Shown: positions 8,599-17,195 of the stretch, piece by piece
Numbering within the stretch: position 1 is the first letter of the stretch
How the letters are laid out: each line of letters opens with the position of its first letter
DNA from: Pseudomonadota bacterium
Lineage (GTDB): Bacteria > Pseudomonadota > Alphaproteobacteria > Dongiales > Dongiaceae
Assembly: GCA_016183985.1 (NCBI GenBank)
Contig: JACPDN010000016.1
Coordinates: 36,084 to 100,083 of the forward strand
DNA length: 64,000 bases
Reading direction: 5' to 3'
Translations under genes and position numbers: made by a program
The notes under the pieces: model-generated
What the model was told of the DNA's origin: nothing
Database searches by the model: none
What the model saw: only the letters and a program-made list of their open reading frames with translations

Positions 8599-9693
8599 TC
8601 AATCCTGGACGCTGAAGTCGCGCAAGGCGCGTGGATCGGGCGTAAAGCCAAGTCCCGGCTCGTCCGGGATGGCAACGATGCCGTCCTTGGGCAGAGGCAT
8701 GTCCGCGCCGACCCAGCATTTGGGGGCGATGAAGAGATGTTCCAGCATGCCGACATGGGGTAATGCGGCTGCCAGCTGCAGGCTCGCCCACCAGCCGGGG
8801 CCGGAATAGGGGCAATGCGGCATCAACACCTTGCCGGCTTGCAACGTCGCGTCAGCGACAGCCATGAATTCGAGAATGCCACCGATCTTGGTGACGCTTG
8901 GCTGCACGAAGGTGACAGCTGGAATGATCTCGCGGAATTGAAAGGCGGTGCAGGCGTTCTCGCCGGTCGCCAGCGCCACGCCATTCTCTCTTTCGAGCGC
9001 TGCGAGTGTTCTGAAGTCTTCGGGCGGAAATATCGGTTCCTCGACCCAATAGAGGTCCAGTGCTTTCATGCGCGGCAGCAGGTCATGGGCCTGATCGAGG
9101 CTCCAATTGCAATTGACGTCGGTCGTCAGCCGCAATTGGCTGCCGCCAGCCTCTCGTGCCGCGGCAATGCAGTCATAGGCGATTTCATGAAGTTTCACAT
9201 CGCTGAAACCCCGTGCCATCGCCGTTTCCGTCACCCGGGCGACCGGCAGTGATTCGCCATATCGCACGAGGCTGGCATAGGCAGGGACGCTGTCTCGGTT
9301 GCGGCCGCCAAGCAGCCGGGCCAAGGAGACGCCCTCGCGCTTGGCCTTGACGTCCCACAGTGCCATTTCGATGCCGGACCAGGCGAAGATGGTGATTCCA
9401 TAGCGGCCCTGAATATGGAGTTGGCGCTGCATTTCACGGCTCAAGGCCGCCATGTCATCGAAGGATTGGCCGATCAGGCGCGGCCGGAACATATCCATGA
9501 CGGCGGCACGGCTTGCGGTACGGCAAGCATAGGCGAAGCTTTCGCCCCACCCGATGATGCCGTCATCGGTCGTCACCTTGACCAGCAAGGTGTCCCGCTG
9601 CACCCAGCCGCGTGGTTTGTTGCGTGGCCCGTCGTAAAAATCGTCGAAAGGGATGTCGATCAGAATTGTTTCGATCTCGGCGATTTTGCTCAT
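8599..9693 (-). CDS. Mandelate racemase / muconate lactonizing enzyme family protein of uronate locus
   Basis: A 364-residue enolase-superfamily enzyme. Metal ligands appear as Asp 192 (TTDVNCNW), Glu 218 (WVEEP) and Glu 245 (ATGEN). The barrel-end His 293 lies in MPHCPYSGPG. At the usual Lys-x-Lys base motif the sequence is VKLHE, giving Lys 167 and His 169 rather than two lysines. In this operon, between udh and the amidohydrolase, the expected job is cycloisomerisation or dehydration of an aldarate or aldarolactone toward the KdgD substrate. The Lys-x-His variant means the exact reaction should not be assigned from galactarolactone cycloisomerase. It overlaps udh by 4 bp (ATGA). Confidence 0.8.
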   Translation of the reverse strand: MSKIAEIETILIDIPFDDFYDGPRNKPRGWVQRDTLLVKVTTDDGIIGWGESFAYACRTASRAAVMDMFRPRLIGQSFDDMAALSREMQRQLHIQGRYGITIFAWSGIEMALWDVKAKREGVSLARLLGGRNRDSVPAYASLVRYGESLPVARVTETAMARGFSDVKLHEIAYDCIAAAREAGGSQLRLTTDVNCNWSLDQAHDLLPRMKALDLYWVEEPIFPPEDFRTLAALERENGVALATGENACTAFQFREIIPAVTFVQPSVTKIGGILEFMAVADATLQAGKVLMPHCPYSGPGWWASLQLAAALPHVGMLEHLFIAPKCWVGADMPLPKDGIVAIPDEPGLGFTPDPRALRDFSVQD

Positions 9694-10511
9694 GGCCGCT
9701 CTCGCCGTTTCATGCGCTCGAAATCACCGGCAAAGCCCTGGGAACAGAAGGGGCCGCCCTGAAAATAATCGCCGACCGGATCAGGCGCCAGTTTGGCTTG
9801 GCCGTCGATCGCGGCATCCAAATGGTCTTCCGAGTTTCCACTGGGCTTGTAGCCATAGCGATAGGCGCGCGCGTTGTCCCACCAGCCGCGGCTGTTATCG
9901 GAGGCACCGTAGAAGATCTCGAAATCGAGGTCAGGATGTTCAAGGCCGATCCTGATCAGCTGCACCATGTCATCGGGTTGCAGCCAGATCGAGAGGCGCC
10001 GGATATCCAGCGGCGTATCGCCGAAATTCCCAACGCGAAGGCACAGAACGCGTAGGCCATGCTTATAGGCATAGAAGGCCGCAAGACCTTCGCCGAATGT
10101 CTTGCTGACACCGTAAAGCGTGTCGGGGAGAGCCGTCACGTCGGTCGTCAATCGTTCGTCGCGCGGATAAAAACCGACAACATGATTGCTGGAGGCAAAG
10201 ACGATGCGTTTGACATCTTTGCGGCGCGCCGCCTCGAACAGATTATAGGTGCCGACGATATTCGCATTGAGGATGGTTTCCCAAAGCCCCTCGACCGAGT
10301 AGGCACCGAAATGAATGATGCCGTCGACACCATCGACAACGCGCTCAACGCCAGCGATGTCGGCGAGATCAGCCTCCATGAATTCTTCATTGGGCGCCAG
10401 ATCATCCGGCGCCTCGATGTCGGAAAGCCGCAACGAATAATGCGCCGGCAGCATCTGGCGCAAGCGCTTGCCGACACCACCGCCGGCTCCTGTCAGTAGA
10501 ACGCGTTTCAT
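9690..10511 (-). CDS. udh: Uronate dehydrogenase (NAD-dependent)
   Basis: A 273-residue short-chain dehydrogenase/epimerase-fold protein that oxidises D-galacturonate or D-glucuronate to the 1,4- or 1,5-aldarolactone. It has the NAD motif TGAGGGVG (7-14), FASSNHVVGFYP (about 105-116) and the catalytic YGVSK pair Tyr 133/Lys 137. As I recall the Agrobacterium Udh, the segments SSNH.xGYYP, DLADxxxV and ASANxAGWWDN are shared; here the last reads YGASDNSRGWWDN. Context with kdgD and the TRAP transporter strongly supports this role. The C-terminal tail ends in KRRERP and overlaps the next gene by 4 bp. Confidence 0.88.
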   Translation of the reverse strand: MKRVLLTGAGGGVGKRLRQMLPAHYSLRLSDIEAPDDLAPNEEFMEADLADIAGVERVVDGVDGIIHFGAYSVEGLWETILNANIVGTYNLFEAARRKDVKRIVFASSNHVVGFYPRDERLTTDVTALPDTLYGVSKTFGEGLAAFYAYKHGLRVLCLRVGNFGDTPLDIRRLSIWLQPDDMVQLIRIGLEHPDLDFEIFYGASDNSRGWWDNARAYRYGYKPSGNSEDHLDAAIDGQAKLAPDPVGDYFQGGPFCSQGFAGDFERMKRRERP

Positions 10512-10527
10512 CCCTGGTTACCGTGGC

Positions 10528-11439
10528 TTATTGCGGGCCTAACAGATCGATAAGCGATTTCAGTGCCGCGCGTTCCTCCGCATTGCAATCGACGAGTGGC
10601 GTGCGCACCTTGCCAGCCGACCTCCCAACCAGATCGGCGCCGGCCTTGATGATGCTGACAGCGTAGCCCGGCCGCTTGTTGCGGATCGCAGCGTAAGGCA
10701 TGAAGAAGCTGTCGAGCAGGTGGTTGACCGTTGCCATGTCGTCGCTGCTGACCGCACGATAGAACGCCATCGCCATCTTTGGAATGAAATTGAAGACGGC
10801 TGACGAATAGACTGGGACACCCATCGCCTTATAGGGTGCTGCGAAAAATTCGGCCGTTGGCAGGCCGCCGAGATAGGCAAAGCGGTCGCCCATGCGGCGG
10901 CGTACCGACACCATCAATTCCAGATCGCCGATTCCGTCCTTGAATCCGATCAGGTTTGGGCATTGCTCTGCAAGCTTTTCAAGAATGTCCGGTCCAAGGC
11001 GGCAGACGCCGCGGTTATAAACGATGACGCCGATCTTCACGGCCTTGCAGATGGCGGCGACATGGCGCGAGATTCCTTCGGAATCCGCTTCTACCAGATA
11101 ATGCGGCAGGATCAGCAATCCTGCGGCGCCGGCCTTCTCGGCTTCCTTGGCATAGGCGATGGCCTGGCGCGTACCGAAGCCCACGCCGGCAATGATCGGC
11201 ACCTTGTCTTTGCAGGTGTCGACGGCCGTTCTGATGACCACCGGATATTCATCGGGTGCCAGGGAGAAGAGTTCGCCGGTGCCGCCGGCGGCAAACAACG
11301 CACTGGCACCATAGGGCATCAGCCATTCCAGGCGCGCACGATAGCCTTCGGGCTCGAACTCGCCTTGCTCGTCGAAATCCGTGACGGGAAAGGAGAGGAG
11401 GCCGGCGCCAAGTATGGACTTCAGTTCTTCTGGTTGCAT
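10528..11439 (-). CDS. kdgD: 5-dehydro-4-deoxyglucarate dehydratase
   Basis: A 303-residue member of the DHDPS/NAL class-I aldolase superfamily. KdgD converts 5-keto-4-deoxyglucarate to alpha-ketoglutarate semialdehyde, releasing CO2 and water. The Schiff-base Lys 167 lies in IGFKDGIGD and the catalytic Tyr 141 in VYNRG. The N-terminal [12 protein letters not shown] and GGTGELFSL are the family's substrate-pocket strands, with TDFD typical of KdgD rather than of DapA. It heads the enzyme genes behind the FadR-type regulator (50-bp gap). The next enzyme, alpha-ketoglutarate semialdehyde dehydrogenase, is absent from the window. Confidence 0.9.
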   Translation of the reverse strand: MQPEELKSILGAGLLSFPVTDFDEQGEFEPEGYRARLEWLMPYGASALFAAGGTGELFSLAPDEYPVVIRTAVDTCKDKVPIIAGVGFGTRQAIAYAKEAEKAGAAGLLILPHYLVEADSEGISRHVAAICKAVKIGVIVYNRGVCRLGPDILEKLAEQCPNLIGFKDGIGDLELMVSVRRRMGDRFAYLGGLPTAEFFAAPYKAMGVPVYSSAVFNFIPKMAMAFYRAVSSDDMATVNHLLDSFFMPYAAIRNKRPGYAVSIIKAGADLVGRSAGKVRTPLVDCNAEERAALKSLIDLLGPQ

Positions 11440-11489
11440 TCTCTGCCTCGGTTCATGTGAGCAAGGCCCAGCTGGTTAGCTTTTGTGGA

Positions 11490-12212
11490 TCAGCTTTCGC
11501 CACCTTCCGCCATGGCCAGGCGCAGGCGTTCGCGCGAATTGCTGAGATGGAGGCGCATGGCGGAGCGCGCCGCATCGCTGTCGCGCCGTGCAATCGCCAT
11601 GTAGATGTCCTCGTGCTCGCGATTGACGCGGCGCAGGTATTCGGTGGGATCCTGCTCGAAATAGCGATAGGTGCGCAGGCGCGCGCGCGGAATCAGCAGC
11701 GAGCCCAGATAGCTGAAAAGATGCGTGAAGTGCGGATTGCCCGTCGCTTCGGCGATGGTGCGATGAAATTCGAAATCGGGTGAGACAGCGTCGTCGGATT
11801 TGTCGATCGCTGAACTCATCGCATCCAGTGCCTTACGCATGATTTCGAGATGCGTGTCGCTGCGGCGCATCGCGGCGAGGGCGGCCGCATCCGATTCCAG
11901 GGCGATGCGCAGTTCCAGGACCGAGATGACGTCCTTGATCAGGTTGAGGCTGGTCCCTTCGATGCGGAAGGCCGGCGTTGCCCCGGCCTGCAGCACAAAG
12001 GCACCGACGCCCTGCTGCGAGGCGACGAGGCCCGCCGCCTTCAGGCTGGATACGGCCTCGCGCACGACCGTGCGGCTGACGCCGAAGCGTTCGATCAATT
12101 CCTGCTCGGTCGGCAGGCGGTCGCCGGGTTTCAGCGCGCCATTCTGAATGCTCTCGGTCAGAGCTTTCACCACTTGCGACGTCAATGTCTGGCGCTGGGG
12201 CAATGCGGCCAC
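11490..12212 (-). CDS. FadR-subfamily GntR transcriptional regulator of the uronate locus
   Basis: A regulator of about 240 residues with an N-terminal winged helix (GDRLPTEQELIERFGVSRTVVREAVSSLKAAGL) and an all-helical FCD effector domain. FCD hallmarks include EFHRTIAEATGNP and REHEDIYMAIARRDSDAARSAMRLHL. FCD domains bind carboxylic-acid ligands, and the location between kdgD and the TRAP genes suggests a hexuronate or aldarate effector. I take GTG at 12212 as the start because AAGGGA sits 6-7 bases upstream. ATG at 12251 adds 13 residues but its AGAAGG abuts the start codon. It is divergent from dctP, and the operators between them would give autoregulation. Confidence 0.88.
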   Translation of the reverse strand: MAALPQRQTLTSQVVKALTESIQNGALKPGDRLPTEQELIERFGVSRTVVREAVSSLKAAGLVASQQGVGAFVLQAGATPAFRIEGTSLNLIKDVISVLELRIALESDAAALAAMRRSDTHLEIMRKALDAMSSAIDKSDDAVSPDFEFHRTIAEATGNPHFTHLFSYLGSLLIPRARLRTYRYFEQDPTEYLRRVNREHEDIYMAIARRDSDAARSAMRLHLSNSRERLRLAMAEGGES

Positions 12213-12259
12213 GGTATTCCCTTCATTCGGCAATTTTCCAATCAGTAGCATCCTTCTAG

Positions 12260-12437
12260 ATGTATGACAACTATATCCTATATTCCGCATGCGTACGGCA
12301 GAAACTGCTCCGCTTCGCTGTATAGCAGAAACGAGCGGCGTGCTTGTCATATAGAGAAACGGCGAAGAATAGCCATAAATGACCTTGATAATTGATCGTT
12401 GCGCCGAATTGCCTGTAGTTATATGATCATCATACAA
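12260..12437. promoter_or_regulatory. Divergent control region with three TTGT-N3-ACAA-like operator sites
   Basis: The 250-300 bp between the FadR-type regulator and dctP hold three related 11-mers: ATGTATGACAA (12260-12270), TTGTCATATAG (12344-12354) and TCATCATACAA (12427-12437, reverse TTGTATGATGA). The first fits the known FadR-subfamily GTM-N-KAC core; the other two are one base off it. Sites 1 and 2 share an 8-bp inverted TATGACAA/TTGTCATA pair. They are spaced at about 81-83 bp, near eight helical turns. The pattern is seen directly; assignment to the adjacent regulator is inference. Confidence 0.6.
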
Positions 12438-12506
12438 GTAGGGAATGAAACCCACACTAAGACGAGCCGCGATCAGTGAAATCGCCGCCGATGAGGAGGA
12501 GAGAAC

Positions 12507-13481
12507 ATGGGCAAGATCACGTCGATTCTGACAGCTGCCGCTGTGGCACTCGCCTGCGCCAGCCCGGCTTTGGCCAAGGAATTCCGCTCGTCGGACGTTC
12601 ATCCCGACGATTACCCGACCGTCATGGCGGTCAACAAGATGAGCGAGATCCTGGCCGAGCGGACCGGCGGCAAATACACCATCAAGGTCTTCGGCCAGAG
12701 CGCGTTGGGTTCGGAAAAGGACACGGTCGAGCAGGTGAAGCTCGGCGCGCTCGACATGGTCCGCGTCAATGTCGCCGCCTTCAACAACATCGTGCCCGAA
12801 ACGATTGTCCCGGCGCTGCCCTTCCTCTTTAAATCCACCGAGCATATGCGCCATACGCTCGACGGTCCGATCGGCGACGAAATCCTGGCCGCGCTCGAAT
12901 CGCAGGGCTTCATCGGCCTCGCCTTCTATGACAGCGGCTCACGTTCCTTCTATACGACCGAAAAGCCGATCAAGACCGTCGCGGACATGAAAGGCCTGAA
13001 ACTGCGCGTGCAGCAATCCGATCTCTGGGTGACGCTGATCGAACTGCTCGGCGGCAATCCGACGCCGCTCCCCTATGCCGAGGTCTATACCGCGCTGAAG
13101 ACCGGCATCGTCGATGGCGCCGAGAACAACTGGCCATCCTACGAATCCTCGCGCCATTACGAGGTCGCCAAATATTACAGCCTCACCCAACATTCGATGT
13201 CGCCGGAACTGCTGGTCTTCTCGAAGGCGGTCTGGGATACGCTGCCCAAGGAAGACCAGGACATCATCCGCCAGGCGGCCAAGGAATCCGTCCCCTATAT
13301 GCGTAAGCTGTGGGATGAACGGGAAGAGAAGTCGCGCAAGGCCGTCGAGGCCGGCGGCGCCGTGATCATCGAGGACGTCGATCGGCAGGCCTTTGCCGAT
13401 GCCGCCAAGCCGATCTACGACAAGTTCGCAGGCGATCCCAAGTTGCAGGATCTGATCAAGCGTATCCAGGCCAGCGAATAA
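12507..13481 (+). CDS. dctP: TRAP transporter periplasmic solute-binding protein (DctP family)
   Basis: A 324-residue secreted binding protein. Residues 1-23 form a Sec signal peptide ending in SPALA. The mature part has DctP features: the early ALGSEKDTVEQVKLGALDM stretch, GLKLRVQQSDLWVTLIELLGGNPTPLPYAEVYTALKTGIVDGAENN, where the Arg at about 171 is the conserved carboxylate ligand, and the long C-terminal helix. With the DctQ and DctM genes that follow and the uronate catabolic genes opposite, the likely cargo is galacturonate or glucuronate. GAGGAGGAGAGAAC lies just before the ATG. It is the first gene of a three-gene operon. Confidence 0.92.
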   Translation: MGKITSILTAAAVALACASPALAKEFRSSDVHPDDYPTVMAVNKMSEILAERTGGKYTIKVFGQSALGSEKDTVEQVKLGALDMVRVNVAAFNNIVPETIVPALPFLFKSTEHMRHTLDGPIGDEILAALESQGFIGLAFYDSGSRSFYTTEKPIKTVADMKGLKLRVQQSDLWVTLIELLGGNPTPLPYAEVYTALKTGIVDGAENNWPSYESSRHYEVAKYYSLTQHSMSPELLVFSKAVWDTLPKEDQDIIRQAAKESVPYMRKLWDEREEKSRKAVEAGGAVIIEDVDRQAFADAAKPIYDKFAGDPKLQDLIKRIQASE

Positions 13482-13503
13482 ACCGCCGGCACCGGGCACC
13501 GCC

Positions 13504-14004
13504 ATGCTCCCTTGGCTCACCCGTTTCAACGCCATGGCCTCGCGACTGTGCATGTATGTGGCAGTCGCGAGCCTCGCTGGCATCGTCATCGTGGTGGCCT
13601 GGCAGGTCTTCGGCCGCTACGTCCTCAATTCCACGCCGACCTGGGCCGAGGCGATCGCCCTGGTGCTCGTTCTCTATGTCACCATGCTGGGCGCCGCGGT
13701 CGGCGTGCGCGATGCCCGGCATATCGGCCTCGATTCCCTGGTCATCATGTTTGTGCCCGAGCGGCATCGCATCTGGTTCGAGCTGACCTGCCATACGCTG
13801 GTTGGCCTTTTCGGCGTGCTGATGGCGATCTACGGCGCGCAACTCGGCCTTTCGGTCATGCCTTACAAGATCCCCATTCTCGGCGTTTCCGAGGGCATCA
13901 ATCATATCCCGCTCGTGATCTCCGGCATTCTCATTCTGCTCTTTTCCATAGAGCATATTCTCGCCCGGATCCAAGAACAGAAAGTCGTTCCGTCTTGGCA
14001 CTGA
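13504..14004 (+). CDS. dctQ: TRAP transporter small membrane subunit (DctQ family)
   Basis: A 166-residue protein with four predicted transmembrane helices: about 18-36, 50-70 (WAEAIALVLVLYVTMLGAAVGV), 95-115 and 133-152. RDARHIGLDSL after helix 2 is a typical DctQ loop. It pairs with DctM to form the membrane complex that takes solute from DctP using a sodium gradient. The gene starts 22 bp after dctP and overlaps the start of dctM by 10 bp. Confidence 0.9.
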   Translation: MLPWLTRFNAMASRLCMYVAVASLAGIVIVVAWQVFGRYVLNSTPTWAEAIALVLVLYVTMLGAAVGVRDARHIGLDSLVIMFVPERHRIWFELTCHTLVGLFGVLMAIYGAQLGLSVMPYKIPILGVSEGINHIPLVISGILILLFSIEHILARIQEQKVVPSWH

Positions 14005-15284
14005 TCATCCTCTGCGTCAGCTTCCTGGTCCTGCTCTTGATCGGCGTGCCGGTGGCCTTCGCCATCGGCCTTTCGGCGGTCGCCACGATCTTCTATGAAG
14101 GCCTGCCGCTCGCCGTCGTGTTCCAGCGCATGAGTTCGGGCATGAACATCTTCTCGTTCCTGGCGATTCCATTCTTCATCTTCGCCGGCGAATTGATGCT
14201 CTATAGCGGGGTGGCCGATCGTATCGTCGCCTTTGCCCGCAACCTTGTCGGGCATATCAAAGGCGGGCTCGGCATGTCGAACGTCGTGGCCTGCACGCTT
14301 TTCGGCGGTGTCTCCGGTTCACCGGTCGCGGATGTTTCAGCCATGGGCTCGGTCATGATCCCGATGATGAAGCGGGAAGGGTACGATGCCGACTACGCCG
14401 TCAACGTGACCACGCACGCGTCGCTGGTCGGCGCCTTGATGCCCACCAGCCATAACATGATCATCTATGCCTTGGCGGCCGGCGGTAAGGTCTCGATCGC
14501 GGCACTTATCCTTGCCGGGCTCGTGCCGGCAGCGCTTCTCACGATCTGCATGCTGGTCGCCGCCTATCTCGTGGCATTGAAGCGCGGCTATCCCGCCGGC
14601 ACATTCCCCGGCTGGGGCAGTGCCATGCGCTCGCTCGCCGCGGCCATCCCAGGCCTCTTCGTCGTCGTCATCATCCTGGTCGGCATTCTTTCCGGCGCCT
14701 TCACGGCAACGGAATCCGCAGCCGTTGCCGTCATCTATGCGATCCTGCTGGGCTTCCTCTTCTACCGCAGCCTCACCTGGCAGCATTTGCTGAAGGCAGG
14801 TGCCAAGGCGGTGAAGACGACGGGTATCGTTCTGCTGCTCATCGGCATCTCCAACACCTTCGGTTATCTCATCAGCCTCTATGGTGTCGCCCAGATGACG
14901 GCCGATGCGCTGTCGCACATTTCGACCTCGCCCTTCGTCATCTTCTTCCTGGTCAACGTAATCCTCTTCCTGCTCGGCACCTTCCTGGACATGGCGGCGA
15001 CCATTCTCATCTGCACGCCGATCTTCCTGCCGATCTGCATGCAGTTCGGCATGGGCCCGGTCCAGTTCGGCATGCTGATGCTGATCAATTGCGCCCTCGG
15101 CCTCAACACGCCGCCGGTCGGTACCACGCAGTTCGTCGGCTGTGCCATCGGCGGCGTTTCCGTGGCGCATGTAATGCGGACCATCCTGCCGTTCTATGGC
15201 GCCTTGGTCGCAGCCCTGTTCCTGGTGACCTATGTGCCCAGCTTCTCGCTGGCCCTGCCGAACTGGTTGCTCGGGGCCCCCTGA
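13995..15284 (+). CDS. dctM: TRAP transporter large permease subunit (DctM family)
   Basis: A 429-residue multi-spanning permease of normal family length. Conserved stretches include LAIPFFIFAGELM, FGGVSGSPVADVSAMGSVMIPMMKREGYDADYA (the GxSGS and P-x3-G signatures of DctM), and a C-terminal LGLNTPPVGTTQFVGCAIG. The start is a TTG at 13995 inside the end of dctQ; no ATG is available until about residue 47, and MALIILCVSFLVLLLIGVP is the natural first helix. Translational coupling to dctQ is likely. It completes the uronate TRAP operon. Confidence 0.9.
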   Translation: MALIILCVSFLVLLLIGVPVAFAIGLSAVATIFYEGLPLAVVFQRMSSGMNIFSFLAIPFFIFAGELMLYSGVADRIVAFARNLVGHIKGGLGMSNVVACTLFGGVSGSPVADVSAMGSVMIPMMKREGYDADYAVNVTTHASLVGALMPTSHNMIIYALAAGGKVSIAALILAGLVPAALLTICMLVAAYLVALKRGYPAGTFPGWGSAMRSLAAAIPGLFVVVIILVGILSGAFTATESAAVAVIYAILLGFLFYRSLTWQHLLKAGAKAVKTTGIVLLLIGISNTFGYLISLYGVAQMTADALSHISTSPFVIFFLVNVILFLLGTFLDMAATILICTPIFLPICMQFGMGPVQFGMLMLINCALGLNTPPVGTTQFVGCAIGGVSVAHVMRTILPFYGALVAALFLVTYVPSFSLALPNWLLGAP

Positions 15285-15330
15285 GCCGATTCTTGCCATT
15301 CTGTATGGTTAACGAAATCTGACTTTACTG

Positions 15331-15346
15331 TACCGTCTGGACGGTA
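15331..15346. promoter_or_regulatory. TetR-type operator palindrome
   Basis: TACCGTCTGGACGGTA is a perfect inverted repeat with 7-bp arms TACCGTC/GACGGTA around a 2-bp spacer, 50 bp before the tetR start. Its form and place match autoregulatory operators of TetR repressors that head RND efflux operons. Binding by the adjacent TetR protein is inference. Confidence 0.82.
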
Positions 15347-15395
15347 TAGCTTTCGCCGCTCGATATACTGAACCGGCTAGTTCACCTGTGAGACA

Positions 15396-15968
15396 ATGAG
15401 CACCCGCGAACAAATCATCGACGCCGCCTTGAGCGTCGTGCGTGCCCAGGGCGTGGCCGCCTTGACCTTGGACGAAGCCGCCCGCTTGGCCGGCATCAGC
15501 AAGGGCGGCGTGCTCTATCATTTCAAGAGCAAGGAAGCGCTGATCCAGGGCATGGTGGCGCGGCTCGCCGGCCAGTGCGAGAGCCTGCAGCAGGCACATT
15601 ACGACCAGCTGGCGCCTGGACCCAATCGCTGGGCGCGGGCGTTGGTGGAAACCTCATTCGATCCGGCAGCCCCAACCACGGACCCGGCCGGTTGCGCGTT
15701 GCTGGCGGCGATTGCCACCAATCCCAGCCTGATCGAGCCGCTTGAAGGTACGATCGATACCGCTTTCCGGCGCCTCACGGAGGATTCCGAAGACCCCAGC
15801 ATGGCGCTGCTCGTGGCACTGGCCATGGACGGGTTGTGGCTGCACCGCCTCGTGGCGTCGCCGGTGATGGACGAGACGCGGCGCCTCGCCATCCGTGAAA
15901 AGGCGCTGGAACTGTTGGGCGAGGGAGCGGCCGCCACGCCCGCCATGGCAGCCAAATCCGCACGATGA
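15396..15968 (+). CDS. TetR family transcriptional repressor of the RND operon
   Basis: A 190-residue regulator. The N-terminal helix-turn-helix reads REQIIDAALSVVRAQGVAALTLDEAARLAGISKGGVLYHFKSKEALIQGMV, a classic TetR DNA-binding domain (about residues 4-52). The C-terminal part is helical and fits the TetR_C domain found beside efflux genes. It is followed after 53 bp by the membrane-fusion and RND pump genes on the same strand and preceded by a perfect operator palindrome. The simplest model is self-repression and repression of the whole operon, relieved by a pump substrate. The inducer is unknown. Confidence 0.88.
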   Translation: MSTREQIIDAALSVVRAQGVAALTLDEAARLAGISKGGVLYHFKSKEALIQGMVARLAGQCESLQQAHYDQLAPGPNRWARALVETSFDPAAPTTDPAGCALLAAIATNPSLIEPLEGTIDTAFRRLTEDSEDPSMALLVALAMDGLWLHRLVASPVMDETRRLAIREKALELLGEGAAATPAMAAKSAR

Positions 15969-16021
15969 CCGAAATATCCGACGACAAGAAACAGACGACG
16001 ATAAGAAGCTAGGAGACCGAT

Positions 16022-17185
16022 ATGACCGCCCCGTCCCGAACCAAGATGATTTTGCGCAGTATCTTCAGCTGGAAGATGTTGTTCATGCTGATCGGCAGCG
16101 TGGTCATTTTCGGCGGCGTCTTCTTCAAGATTTTCTCCGGTTTTGCCGCCATGCAAGCGGCGATGGCCAATGCGCCGGTACCGGTCGTGAACGTCTCCGC
16201 GCAGCCGGCAGCCGAACAGGATTGGGGCGTCGAAGTCTCGGCGATCGGCGTGCTGGAAGCCAATCGCGGCGTCGATGTCACCACCTCGGTCGCGGGCCTC
16301 GTGCAGCAGATCAGGTTTGAATCGGGCGAGAATGTCACCCAGGGCCAGGTCCTGGTGCAGCTCGACGCCGATGTCGAACGCGCCAACCTCGCCAGTGCCC
16401 AGGCCTCGCTGAAGCTTGCCAAAGCGGATTTGGAACGCGGCCAGTCACTGCGGACGACCGACAATATCTCGAAGGCGACGCTCGAGCAGCGCCAGTCGCA
16501 ATATGAAGTGGCCGCGGCCGAGGTTGCGGCCCTTTCCGCCCAGATCGAGAAGAAAGTGATCTCGGCGCCCTTCACTGGCGAGCTCGGCATCCGCAAGGTG
16601 AATGTCGGCCAGTATCTCGATCCGGGCAATCCGATCGTCAATATCCAGGATATCTCCAAGATGCTGGTCAATTTCAGCATTTCGCAGAAGGAGCTCTCGG
16701 ATCTCAAGGTCGGCCAGGCCGTGCGCATGACGACCGACGCCTATCCGATCACGACCTTCGAAGGCACCGTCACGGCGATCGAGCCGCTGGTCAACCAGCA
16801 GACCGGCATGGTCGAGATCCAGGGCACGTTCAACAATGCCGAGGGCCTGCTGCGACCCGGCATGTTCGCCAAACTTGCGGTGCTGCTGCCCTCACGCATG
16901 CATGTGGTGGTGGTGCCGCAGGTGGCGCTCAGCTACAGCCTCTACGGCGATTACGTCTATGTCGCCAAGGAGGGCAAGTCCGAGCAGGGCGAGGCGATCA
17001 CGACCGTCGAGCGTCGCATCGTGAAGTCGGGTGAACGGCGCGACGGTTTCGTGCTGGTCGAAGATGGCCTCAAATCCGGTGAAATCGTCGTCACCTCCGG
17101 GCAATTGAAGCTCGATTCCGGCACGCGCGTCGCCATCGTCAAGGACGAGACGCTGGCGCTGCCGGAACAGGTGCCGGTGGAGTAA
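16022..17185 (+). CDS. RND efflux periplasmic adaptor (membrane fusion protein)
   Basis: A 387-residue HlyD/AcrA-type adaptor. An N-terminal membrane anchor (about residues 18-38) is followed by a first half-barrel/lipoyl hairpin (VAGLVQQIRFESGENVTQGQVLVQLDAD). A coiled-coil hairpin rich in Ala/Lys (about 118-175) comes next. Then comes the second lipoyl strand (ISAPFTGELGIRKVNVGQYLDPG) and the beta-barrel and membrane-proximal domains. It joins the inner-membrane pump to an outer-membrane channel, which is not encoded here. The gene ends 10 bp before the RND gene. The absence of an outer-membrane factor suggests a shared TolC-type protein elsewhere. Confidence 0.92.
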   Translation: MTAPSRTKMILRSIFSWKMLFMLIGSVVIFGGVFFKIFSGFAAMQAAMANAPVPVVNVSAQPAAEQDWGVEVSAIGVLEANRGVDVTTSVAGLVQQIRFESGENVTQGQVLVQLDADVERANLASAQASLKLAKADLERGQSLRTTDNISKATLEQRQSQYEVAAAEVAALSAQIEKKVISAPFTGELGIRKVNVGQYLDPGNPIVNIQDISKMLVNFSISQKELSDLKVGQAVRMTTDAYPITTFEGTVTAIEPLVNQQTGMVEIQGTFNNAEGLLRPGMFAKLAVLLPSRMHVVVVPQVALSYSLYGDYVYVAKEGKSEQGEAITTVERRIVKSGERRDGFVLVEDGLKSGEIVVTSGQLKLDSGTRVAIVKDETLALPEQVPVE

Positions 17186-17195
17186 GGCGCGACCC

